From Codonopsis lanceolata (Eukaryota > Streptophyta > Magnoliopsida > Asterales > Campanulaceae): 64,000 nt of DNA. The translations under genes and the position numbers were made by a program. The notes below the pieces were generated by a model. That model was not told the DNA's origin, made no database searches, and saw only the letters and a program-made list of their open reading frames with translations. The stretch lies in the NCBI GenBank assembly GCA_013146195.2, contig CM028378.1, positions 89,896,295-89,960,294 on the forward strand, written 5' to 3'. Shown one piece after another: positions 1 through 9,820 of the stretch (position 1 is the stretch's first letter; every line of letters begins with the position of its first letter).

Positions 1-731
1 ATGATGAACTAAATCATCCATAATCTAGGAGGTGGGAGGTAACTTGTATCAAATTTATGCTTTAACTCCTATATATGATCATTCAATTCTTGTTGATTGT
101 GTTGCTTATCAATCCCTATATTATTTTGCTTTGAACAAATGAATGTAATCGCAAATAATAAAGGCTTAGAGGTGCGGATAACTGCATGACCAATGTGCAT
201 ATGTCGCATTAATCGGCTCACCAACACAATAAATTGGACCTATCGATGCACGAGAGTGATAAGTTAGGACCAGGTTCTTACATGATCTAGGTGACAGATA
301 GATCATAAATCTAGGTGACAGCTAGATTGACAGTTTCTGTGCTTAGGATATAGAATGGATGAATTTTGCAGGGATGGAGGCTGAACCAATTGTTCAACAA
401 ACTATATCTATCTTTAGTGAACGAACCCAAGACATTGAATGAAAATATTATGAATTAAACGTAAAGGAGATACAAGTGAAACCCAGAATCCTAGATTTCC
501 ACCCACCATAAGATCTTCATATCTGTTATTACTGTCTAATTAGTTAAACATCTAAAATAAATAGTAGTTAGAATAGAATTAAATATAAAAACCCCCTTTA
601 GATTAATAATTTGCTATCAATAAATTGCACTATTCGTGATCACTTGTCTCTGTGGGTTCGACCCTTGCTTCCAATACTATTCTATAATAGTCTTGTCCAC
701 TTTCAAGGAAAAAGATTAATTAAAACATCGA
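1..731. other. Non-coding repeat-derived sequence at the left edge
   Basis: I see no ORF or RNA gene here. The stretch is AT-rich. Around 640-700 there is a CTGTGGGTTCGACCC-type motif followed by short T-rich words, which I associate with the 3' ends of Athila/Ogre-type LTRs. It abuts the truncated ORF1 fragment at about 732. LTR borders cannot be placed because the left end lies outside the window. The clade suggestion is an inference from one short motif. Confidence 0.3.
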
Positions 732-1031
732 TCAAGAAGACACAGCGATAGGTCCAGTGGCTGGCATCCCCACCATAGCACAAAATTCCTCGAAAGTGGG
801 ACACATCTCATTCATACAAAAATTAAAAAGGTGGCTCTGAGGCGACCAAAACCTGGAAGCTCCCCTCAGCATATCCTAGTTAATGAACAAGTTCCGCCAA
901 GACAGCAGGCACTGGTACCCGAAAATGTGTTCAAACCACTCTCGCTCATCTGCTCGCAAAGAAAGTACCCAAAAATCTAGAGCATTCTCATAAACTTCTA
1001 TCTCTAAAGTCGTATGAGCTGGTGCGGCCAT
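732..1031 (-). pseudogene. ORF1 fragment resembling Ogre ORF1 / plant mobile domain (N-terminal part)
   Basis: A minus-strand reading frame starts with ATG at 1031 (MAAPAHTT...) and runs 100 codons to TGA at 732-734, with one internal TAG about 55 codons in. The middle has the pattern GASRFWSPQ, then NEMCPTFEEF. This resembles the start of the domain in plant-mobile-domain/DUF7745-like proteins, which occur as the extra ORF1 of Ogre-type retrotransposons and in MAIN-like host genes. The function of that domain is not established. The fragment stops where unrelated sequence begins, so it is a truncated N-terminus. An LTR-like promoter lies just upstream. Ogre ORF1 is the likeliest source; a captured MAIN-like gene is the alternative. 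Confidence 0.5.
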
Positions 1032-1149
1032 CTCTGGATAAAAACAAAATTTATATTTGATAGAAGGAAAGGGAGATTGAGCACAAGAGAACTCAAAAGA
1101 CTTGAGCAGAAGGAAAGAAAGTAGGCTGATGATAAAATGAACACTGCCT

Positions 1150-1295
1150 CGGCTTCCATTTATACTGAAAAATCAAAGAAGTATATGAATTCTGAGCACA
1201 ATGCATGAACAGGACTGAAACAGGACTGCACAGTAAAAGCCTTGGGCGCCACCCACATGGACTCTAGGCACGGCGACCACTTCCCCTATGGGTGG
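1150..1295 (-). promoter_or_regulatory. LTR-like promoter: TATA box and GGCGC-rich patch
   Basis: On the minus strand a TATAAATG box (1157-1164) lies about 125 bases upstream of the ATG of the ORF1 fragment. A GC-rich patch with GGTGGCGC words (about 1225-1290) lies 60-130 bases further upstream. The same order (GGCGC patch, AT-richer spacer, TATAAATA) occurs in every Ogre-like LTR in the window: near 3206-3401, 33243-33420, 43096-43246, 55942-56120 and 56560-56701. This suggests the ORF1 fragment is driven by a related LTR U3. The inference is architectural; overall sequence similarity is low. Confidence 0.45.
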
Positions 1296-1689
1296 CGCTA
1301 GGTATTCCCACCACTGCTCACCCAATACTACCTGGTATCCTGGTTTTGGGCTTCAACAGTTCTGCTGTCAGCTCTGTTTGATCACGGGAAATGGAAGAAA
1401 AATGTCAAGGCTACGCAAATAGCCTCACTTGCAAATTGAAATATCGAGCACAGGAAGAGGCGGCTGCCTTTCCTTCCCCACAAAGTGCCAGAAAAGCCCG
1501 CTTTAAATCTGAAGGTGTATCCCTTTAAAATTCCATCCATGACTACAGTGTGTCGTTACCCCTAGATAATGGTCTAGCTTTCTTTCGTGCTTGAAATATT
1601 TGAGCCTGCATTTTTAATTCATGCATCATATAAAATAATATTGCATTGCATTTAATAAAAAATGTACAAAGCCTGGTACAAAAAAAAAA

Positions 1690-2865
1690 GAAGCTAATAA
1701 GTGCAGGTAAACGGAGCTAATGAGCACGAGAAGATCTGCTCCTTCCAAGGTTGCCACCCATGACTCGAGGGCCGGACCCGCCAATCCTATACTCCCGTCC
1801 CCTCACCCGAGCACGACTTGATCCGCCGGCCGCATCATCATCATCATCATCATCATCCTGGCGCCTAGTCTGCCGCACAACATCATTCCCCTGGCAGAAA
1901 GCTCGTCCACAAGCCGGTGATACAATTTTTTGATGCTAAAGAAGCCCCTCAACAACTTCTTGTACGTCAATACATTGACCTGGGAAAAGGTGTTGAGACA
2001 GCAAAAGAAAATATGTTAGTCTAAAAAAAAATAATGAAATGAGGCAAGCATAAAAAAAAGAGGGAGACAAGAAAAATGTTTACCGTGCGAGCCTGCTCTG
2101 GGACATGATACTCCTCGGGGATGTCCACATCGGGTAAAACTTCCTCCACAAGTGTTCCGTCACGATGATACCAGAAGGTGGAGAAAGCCTCAGCAGGCGC
2201 ATAAAACTCCAATTGCATGTCAGGAGCTTGGGTAAGAAGGCCTCGGCCTGTCAGAAGCGTCAAAAGCACGCCTGGCTACTACAGGAACAGGATGGGCAGG
2301 ATGGAGCATAGTCCTCAGAAAATCCTTATACACCATGACTGGGTAATCACTCGAAGTCATAAGAAATCTCGACAGGTATAGATACCTGTTCGGGAAGAAG
2401 TGTGGAGCAATCACCCAAGGGGGAGGCATAGGAGGTGTCACTGGGAATGTCGGGAGCACAGAATGCTGGTGGTTGACATGTTCTCCCATATACAACGAAT
2501 CAACCATGATAGACACCATCAGTATCCGACATTTTCACATCTCCAGAGTGATCATATAATGCCCCACCAGACCCCTCCAGGGAAGTAAATGCACGGTGCC
2601 CGTGCTCGAGCTGGCTATCCTATCCCGGAACATCACCTTATCCAAGCAGTGGCCATCTTGATCTGGCCCCACTCGGTTAGCATTCACGAACTCAGCCAAA
2701 TAAGGTGGCTCATGAACGCGATGGTGCAATGGACCCGGGGTAAAATGAAAAACCGAGTAGGCCCAGACCTGTAGAAAAAAAAGAGAATCAGCAAAAAAAA
2801 AAAAAACAAAAAAAAAAGATGAATGACGCTGATGAAAAAAAAGGGACAAAAGTAGGAACAAAAAG
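1690..2865 (-). pseudogene. ORF1/plant-mobile-domain-like C-terminal exons, degenerate
   Basis: On the minus strand a T-rich tract ending TTTCTACAG (about 2771) looks like a 3' splice site. It leads into coding sequence reading QVWAYSVFHF..., RDRIASSS and LLPWRGLVG, then through frameshifts to ...DVDIPEEYHVPEQART at about 2084. There GTAAAC looks like a donor. A second T-rich intron-like stretch ends in CCCAG near 1990, followed by VNVLTYKKLLRGFFS and a methionine run encoded by an ATG/CAT triplet repeat (1836-1856). A Q-x-W followed later by PW is reminiscent of the C-terminal half of plant-mobile-domain/ORF1 proteins. Frameshifts show it is dead. Splice sites are read by eye only, and this C-terminal part lies upstream of the N-terminal fragment at 732-1031, so the two are not one gene. 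Confidence 0.4.
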
Positions 2866-3013
2866 AAAGATACATTTTTTTATAATTATTTATATGCATA
2901 ACATATAGTTAAATTAATCTGTCTGAATCTTCTTTGTCTCACGTGTAAGTAGAAATACTTGACAAATTTATTGCATCTCGCGTTTCAAAACTAGTCATTG
3001 TTGTGAAGCAAGA

Positions 3014-4107
3014 TGTAGACACCCCAATTTCGTACCCTTATTTATGACATGCCATAAAATATCAAGACCTGTCAAAAGGACTAACGGATGTCAAGTTACA
3101 GGGTTAAAAGTGCAAAACGACGGAAAAATTAACAAATAGTGAATTGCAGAGGGTAAAAGTGCCAAAAACAGAAGAGAAAACAAAAGTGGGAGCAGCCGTA
3201 AGCCAACTTGGGCGCTGCGCCCACAACAGCCACAGGCGACGCCCATAAGGCCTATAGGCAGCGCCCAGCTTTCCCTATTTCATTGCTGCAGCTTGCTTTT
3301 GGTACAATTTCTTCAGCGCATGGTACAAGCATTTGAAACATAAAAGATAATATCCGATGATCCTTCGCTGTTAAGGAAACCCAGCTCTTAGCCTATAAAT
3401 ACAGGGCTTGGCCAGTGCGCAAACAACGAAAAAATTTACGGAGAGAAAAGTTACGAGCTGCTATGCTGTGAGTTTTCATATCCAACCTCAAAGCTCCGTT
3501 AGGCTGCCAAAATCTCCCCTAAACACATAAACTCTCCGGCCAAAGAAAACCTTAGTTACCCTGCTAGGTTTCCGTCATATTTCACCGGTTCCAAAATCCC
3601 AAAAGGAGCAGTTGCCCTGGCCGAATCCAGCAAAAGTAAGTAGTTGCTCAGCCCGATTTCAGACTTGACAACAACAAAAACAAGCAAAAGTAAGCAGTTG
3701 TGCCGCCCAGGTCCAAAGACGAAAAGGAACTAAAAGGAGCAATCACGATGCTTGAAATCCGACAACAACAACAACAACAATAACAAAAAAGACTCTCTCT
3801 CCCTGATGGACAGAGCGAGCACACCCTAAGAACCTATCAGAAAAGAAGTTGGTCCGGGATAAAGCCCACATGCTTCAAGAGGTAGGTACGTTAAAATATT
3901 TATTATTTTGTCTTTTTAATAAATAGTAATATATCATAAAATAAATCGTTATGCTGATCAATTTTCTATAATAAATAGATATAAAAATAAGTCATTATTA
4001 TGGCCTAATTTTTATAAAATTTATCTGAAATTTTAAAATAAGGCTGCTGTAATTTTCTTTATTTCTTTTGTCATATATATATATATGTATGTATGTATGT
4101 ATGTATA

Positions 4108-4142
<35 letters not shown>

Positions 4143-4478
4143 TTATATATATATATATATATATATTTATTTATATTTTAAATGCTTTATTTATGTTGTT
4201 AAATTTATAAAAAGAGTATATTTAGCCAAAAATCTATTTTGAGTCCGAAAGGGTGAGTTGGGTGCTTAACCCCTTCCCAACTCGTAACTTAGCCTCTGAA
4301 CCCTTATAAATCTGGTATGTTTGGTTTTTCTTTATTTATCCTTAAAATAAAGATGGCGACTCTATTATGTATATTTTGAGTCCACAATTGAGGCCGAGCG
4401 TATTCCACGCACTTCGAAGTTTCGAAACTACCTCGCCCTTTCAATGACGCGGATCCGGTTAAAAACGGGGCATTCACA
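3014..4478 (+). repeat. Ogre-like LTR, copy A (short subfamily)
   Basis: The repeat begins TGTAGACACCCCAATTTCG at 3014 and ends CATTCACA at 4478, one base before the PBS, giving 1465 bp. It carries a GGCGC patch (about 3206-3270), a TATAAATA box (3394-3401), a conserved CTCTCTCTCCCTGATGGACA block (about 3790-3810) and a GAGTTGGG...CCCAACTC hairpin (4253-4284). The same start recurs at 33069, 56358 and, inverted, at 43421 and 56300. The five bases before it are CAAGA (3009-3013), the candidate target-site duplication; no matching copy was found. It shares its 3' end with copy C and not with B or D. LTRs supply promoter and polyadenylation signals. Confidence 0.85.
4072..4166. repeat. Compound (TA)n/(TATG)n/(TG)n microsatellite in LTR A
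   Basis: About 95 bases of TA, GTAT and TG repeats lie inside the LTR downstream of the TATA box. Copy C has a pure AT tract at about the same relative place (55246-55303). Confidence 0.9.
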
Positions 4479-4479
4479 G

Positions 4480-4497
4480 TGGCGACTCTGCTGGCGA
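4480..4497 (+). other. Primer-binding site of copy A
   Basis: TGGCGACTCTGCTGG follows the LTR after a single G. The same word follows the other LTRs at 19457, 54957 (minus strand) and 58313. Ogre elements are reported to use a tRNA-Arg primer, and this sequence is consistent with that; I could not align it with a tRNA. Confidence 0.75.
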
Positions 4498-7400
4498 CGT
4501 TGTTTTTATTTTAATAATAAAATAAAAATGGAGGACTAGACTCAGTTTGTTTTTTTATATGTATATATAAATAGTTTATTTTTTGGATTTTTGGCTAAAT
4601 ATATTCGTTCAGTTATTTAATAGTTTAAATATTGTTTTTTATATATCTGTGTATATATGTGCGTATAACTTTGAAATCTTGCAAGCAGCTTCATTTTTGG
4701 GTGGGTGCAACCGAACCCGAAAGATAAAAAGATTAAAAAAAAGGAAGAAAGCGGGAGCAATTTTTGCTTATTTTGTTTTATTATGGTATTATATTATTTC
4801 TGGTGGATATGTAAATATTCTTTTATTCTGTCATTTTTATTTTGGGGATTAGGAACAAATGTAATTAATAGGAACATATAGTTTTCCAACTCTTCTTTCT
4901 ATTTATTGATCTGAATGGTCGTCACGCTCGCTCACGCCGTCCTTTCAAGGATTCAAACTAATGAGCCGAGAAAATCAACAAATGAACAAAAAGACGGGCC
5001 AAAATTTATTGCTTTATATCTGCACAAAGAAAAAAAAATTACTGCTTTTTAGATAACGCACACACGTGCACTATGACGACCCAACCCCGACCCCGAGGAA
5101 GGATCGCAGGTCGTGCCGTCCAAATAAGAACGAGACAAGCAAGCAAGGACTCAATTAACAAAACTGACGTGACGCAACATTGGACACGTAGTACAACTCG
5201 ACACTAAAAAGCCGGAATAATTTAAAACTTTGGAACCTGATATAACAGTTAGTAGCAAGTACACAATTCTTCGGCGACTTTACAACTGGAACCCAACAAC
5301 TAAACAATTCATGCTAATATATATACACCTCGACAGCTAAACACGCCAGAGAAACTACAAAAGTAAATAAGAGCTAATGGGATGCTCAGCGGAAGTCTTA
5401 ACAAGTGAACCAATACATGCAAGCAAGGCTCGACCTACAAGTGCCGGCAAACAACTAGAAACATAAGTAGTACTAAAAGTCTTAGTCTACAACAAGCACA
5501 AGTTACTACAATTACACATTCCCAAGCGAAGTCTAAGTAACTTGCTCTAACCCAAGCGTCCTTGCAAAAGATAAACCAAAAGAACCAACGCTACCACCTC
5601 TAGGCGAGCGATCACGGACAAGAGCGAACGAGCAACCTCAACTAGACAAGTCTGGATGAATAGGATATAAAACAGTAAAAGGGAGGGGGTAAGTCATAAA
5701 GACTTTATAAGCCACCAATATGCATGACATGATATAATGCAAGGCATACATAGCACATTATCATATTTGATTATCAAGCAAGATCATACTAGCACATAGT
5801 TCTCATGTCGCGATGCACGTTGTTTTCACATAAGTGCTTAAATAAATCACATAGGATAAGGATATGTTATGGAACCGGTGCCACTTCGTAGATCCTAAAA
5901 TAGACAAGGTTATCTTGAATGTATTTGTCAGATGCACGTGTAGGATACATCGATCACAATGGTATTGTTCCAAGCGCCCTTTGGTTACGACAAGGTACTC
6001 TTCTCCATTGTGATCAGTAGTGAAGGGTGTGTGTACGGTTATGGTGTGGCAACCCATCACTACCATGAATCTCGCAATTCATGACGGCAATGCGTCGTTG
6101 ACCATCTAGACAATTCACGTATGCCAGTTGGACTAATGGTATGCCAAGTAGATATTTATTTTTCACACAAAATCAAGTAAGGAGTGAGTTTGACAAGAGC
6201 GAACACGTTCGAGTCAAGTAGATGTTTACTAACGTAATAAATCAAGTAGGGGAGCGAGATCGACAAAAGTGACTTGTCCAATCAAGTAGGCATGTTACTC
6301 TATGATATACAAGTCAAGCATGAGATCAATCATATTAAGAATTCTCTAATACTATATTACAATTCATTTGGACTCTAAACGTCGTAGGGATTGATCGTAG
6401 AGTCGGTATTGTTCAATGACTCTCTAAGTGCAACTCCGTTGAGTTATCTCTAAATTATTTCCAAGTAGAGGATGAATGCTATATGCATGTCATTGCTCTT
6501 TTCTATGTTCTCGATTCATTTACAATTAGACTACTAAGTCATTCATGACTTTAGTCCATCAAGATCAAAGTTCCCCAATTTGTGAACCATAGCATGTTCA
6601 TCATTTTGAAGTTACAATTTACAACAAGTCCAAGAACAATAGTTATTCCAAATCCATTCTAGAACACATTTAATTCAAGACATAAGTCCAAATTTCCAAT
6701 TATGAGTCATTAACCCAAAATTTACAGAAAATTAACTAAAGGAATTTCAAGTTATTAACAAGGTGCATGTCTTCTTGAGCATGTATCTAGAAACTATCAT
6801 GAAGGGAGCATGCTTGATATTGAGCATACAAAAACAGGGGATTGGGTGCTTACCTTGTTCGAAATCAAACGGTTGGATGACAATACAAAGCAAGGATTAA
6901 GAAACTAGAGAGCAAGGGCTTCTATTTGGTGGTCTCCAATTGAAAATCCGATGGCCGGATCTCTAGAAATCATGCAAGCAAGATGAAGGACTCCAAGCTC
7001 TCTTTCTCTCACTAAAAACCCAGCAACAATGGTGGAAAGATGAGAAATGGCTGCCAACTTGGAGTTTGGGGATGATGAACTCACTAAAGGGTCAATCCAA
7101 TGATTGAGTTATTAAACTTCCTATTGGTTGATTAATGATTGCCCTTGATCAGAACTCATCAAAGGACTGAAAATAGGCTCAAAAGGGTCACAAGACATGT
7201 TGGGGGTTGAATTGGGTCCTACAAGGGTCAAGGGTGCAAGCCACAAATCAACAGGACTCAAAATCCCGTAATGCTGAAACCAGGGGGGCTTGCGGCTACA
7301 AGGCCTCTCCACCTTGCCCTTGCAAGGTCTCTAGAACACTCCTCCCAAGTTACTGCCCTTCATGTGAGGGCAAGCCCAAACCACCTTGCGTCCGCAAGGT

Positions 7401-8592
7401 CTCTAGATTGAAAAACCCTCAAATTTGGCCTAGAATGACCCCCAAACAACCCAAGCAATTCAAGGGGGGATAAACCAACACTCAAAACACAATCGAAACT
7501 CTCCCAAAACAAGTCAGAATAAAGGAAAACAAACATCGGGAATGATGTAAACTACTAACGATCATGAATGCTAAACAAACTAAGCATGAAACTCAATCTA
7601 AGCATGTTAAAGACTAAGTTCAATACCAAGAAACTTATAGCCAAGTTTTTAAGACTCTCAATGACTTAGAAAGGAACTCAAAATGTCAAGGCATGAACAC
7701 AAGGACCCAAAACAAGCATGTGCAAAGCATATAAGTCTTTCAACCTTTATAACTCAGCAAAAGTCACACAACCAAGGTAGTCATGGAAGATATCTTACAA
7801 GCATGAAAGGTGAACATATTAGACATGTTAAGTAAACAAAGAAAGAATGTTAAACAAGTATGGTTCGGGTTCTCACATGCACTCAATGTAGAGATATTCC
7901 GATTGTTACCCTTCAACCCGATAAACACACTCGGGTATCCATGATTTCGAAAGAGAGGCTACAGAGAACTTAGGCCGAAATTATCACATCATGCGCCCCT
8001 TAATGAGGGGCCAATGGGGTAAAGCCAACCTAGCCCTGCATCAGCCAACGTTTAAAACATATATTGTTTTAGGACACTTCATGGACCGATCGGTTTTTAT
8101 ACCTCGAAATTACTGACCAATCCCTGTTGCAAAAAAATATATGTAAATGAATAAAGATATATGGACGGGGGCTGATCAATAATTTTTATGGTATTTGTCC
8201 TAGACCATTCAAATGGTGGATCACAGAAAAAGTATAGACCCTTCGCTTGAGATCTGTCCAATCTTGGGAAGTCGAAAGTCAGGTGGAATATGAAGGTTCT
8301 ATACATTGGAGAAAAAAATCAATTGTTTCAGGAAAAGTCCCAGACTGTCAAAACAAAACATGTGCTTGTCCGATCAATTTTAGGGAAAACAAATAAGTTA
8401 ATTATAAAAACACATTGTACTTGAATCAAAAATCCTGGAACCTTCCCTTCGATACCTTCAATCTTTTTCCTTAGAAACCTGGTCCGAATTTGGAAAGGAA
8501 GAGATAGCACCAGTCGTTTGATACGGGATACAGGCACAGAGGTCAGGTAAGAGAATATAAGAATTCGTTCAGAGGGTACTGATTTGGGTAGA
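4498..8592 (+). other. Untranslated leader of Ogre-like copy A, split by a solo LTR
   Basis: Between PBS and gag start there is no long ORF. Conserved blocks recur in copies B, C and D: GGA(G)GACTAGACTCAG after the PBS, a GTAATTAATAGG word near 4861, a CACACACGTGCAC word just before the insertion, then CCATTC...ATGGTGGATC and the GTATAG...CTATAC pair near 8232-8304. Without the inserted solo LTR (5072-7877) the leader is about 1.3 kb, close to copies B and C. Long untranslated leaders are usual in this lineage. Confidence 0.65.
5072..7877 (-). mobile_element. Solo LTR of a Tekay-like Ty3/gypsy element with 5 bp target duplication
   Basis: This 2806 bp block is bracketed by TGCAC on both sides (5067-5071 and 7878-7882). 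Its plus-strand left end is TATGACGACCCAACCCC and its right end is TTCTCACA. The left end matches the LTR ends at 9821 and 17234 (GACGACCCGACC..., then GGTCGTGCCG), which places it in the same broad group and gives minus orientation. No gag or pol lies inside, so it is a solo LTR left by recombination between two LTRs. The expected terminal TG has become TA, a G-to-A change. Flanking leader sequence resumes directly after the duplication and matches copies B and C. Confidence 0.85.
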
Positions 8593-8775
8593 ATGGCCGT
8601 CGAGAATGAACAGACTATTATAGGTACTGAGACAGGGGCTCCAGGGTACGCTTTTACTCTGGCTATGCAACAATGGTTAGACCAAAATTTGGGTGCACAT
8701 ACCGATCGCCTTTTGGGCGATAATGGAGCCAGAGAGAGAGAGAGAGAAGTGTTTGGTTTAGGTTCATGTTGTTGA
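8593..8775 (+). pseudogene. Start of Ogre-like gag, copy A (truncated)
   Basis: ATG at 8593 opens MAVENEQTIIGTETGAPG, then AFTLAMQQWLDQNLGA. Copy C has the same N-terminus (ENEQ...GTYTGALGY...AMQ-WLDQNLDA) and copy B a scrambled version. After about 47 codons the frame enters a GA repeat (about 8733-8747) and stops at 8773-8775. Only the N-terminus of the capsid-type Gag survives. The ATG is chosen because it aligns with the start region of the other copies; TTG at 8584 is not needed. Confidence 0.6.
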
Positions 8776-9820
8776 AGAATTGTTCTGTAAGGGTTTGACT
8801 ATATGTTGTGATATCAAAGGATAGAAGGCATGAGTCCGTAAAGCATTTGGACCAATTTCATCCCCTATAGAATTCTTGTTTAGCGAAGTAGTGTCCGTAA
8901 GGCATCCAACATTCGTATAATCTGTCATTTGTACCTATGAAAGTTCGAGAAGTTAGAAGAAAAAGATACATATAACACAAAATTAAGCAAATTACCAGAT
9001 TGAGTTTTGAAAATAGAGATGAAAGAGCACGATGACTGGTAAGAAGTTAAGTTTAGGGTTTGAGTGAGGAAGACGATGAACTGAATGGAGCAGAGAGAGG
9101 TAAGAAAGAGAGAGAGAGAGAGAGAGTAAAAGTGTTTGAGTGATATGAGAAATGGATTAAGTGGGGGTAAAGGTATTGACATGTGTAAAAATTTTGTCTT
9201 GAAATACAAAGAGAATTTTGGGTTTTTGAACCAACATTAAATGAGGTTAATGATGAGTTTGTGAAAAAGGGGTCACTCAATTAATGTTGGGGGCAGACCG
9301 GGCGGTTTGTGCTAATTTGTACTTTCAACCGTCAGAAGAATAGTGTATTAGTGGGGGACGGTTGAATTTTCTAGACAAAAAAAATGGGAACCTTAAATAT
9401 CTCTCATAAATATTAATGATTTAAAAGGTTTTTAATTGGATATTTAAAATGAGACCATTTGCTGAGATACGTTCAACAAGTGTTAAGGTTCAGAAGTTTA
9501 CCTGAGCTTTGACTTATTTTCAGCAACTGTAAGACCTTACTTGCTTTATAAATTTCTTCTGTAGATGATGTGGCAGCTAAAGATTTAGTGTCTTAAGAAA
9601 TAAGCAGTTGGGAAAGATTTAAGAACTTTCAGCTGGAAGAATGTGTTAGCAGATGTTACTGCTGAAGCTTCTGCTGGTAGAAAGATGATTGTCTTTTAAG
9701 ACTTAGAGTATTAGCAGATATCATCAGTTGACATTGTTTAATTGATGATTATTTATACTGAATACTCATTTTGGTGATCATCTCTGTGATTAGTATGCAT
9801 ACTATGTAACAGTTGCATTT
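8748..9820. other. Unassigned intergenic/repeat sequence
   Basis: No convincing ORF. The stretch holds a GA microsatellite (about 9107-9126), a G-rich patch with GTGGGGGACGG-type words (9280-9365), and then a T/A-rich stretch with TTAGCAGAT repeats (9640-9720) of the style found in Ty1/copia LTRs. I cannot define ends for any of these. CATTT (9816-9820) directly precedes the Tekay-like LTR and is the candidate target-site copy. Confidence 0.3.

Noticed and set aside
643..690. GGTTCGACCC resembling a tRNA B box
   Set aside because: No A box, acceptor stem or cloverleaf around it; it fits an LTR-end motif better.
7207..7473. 88-codon ORF with Pro/Cys content
   Set aside because: It lies inside the solo LTR, has no counterpart in the related LTRs and shows only GCAAGGTCTCTAG repeat words.
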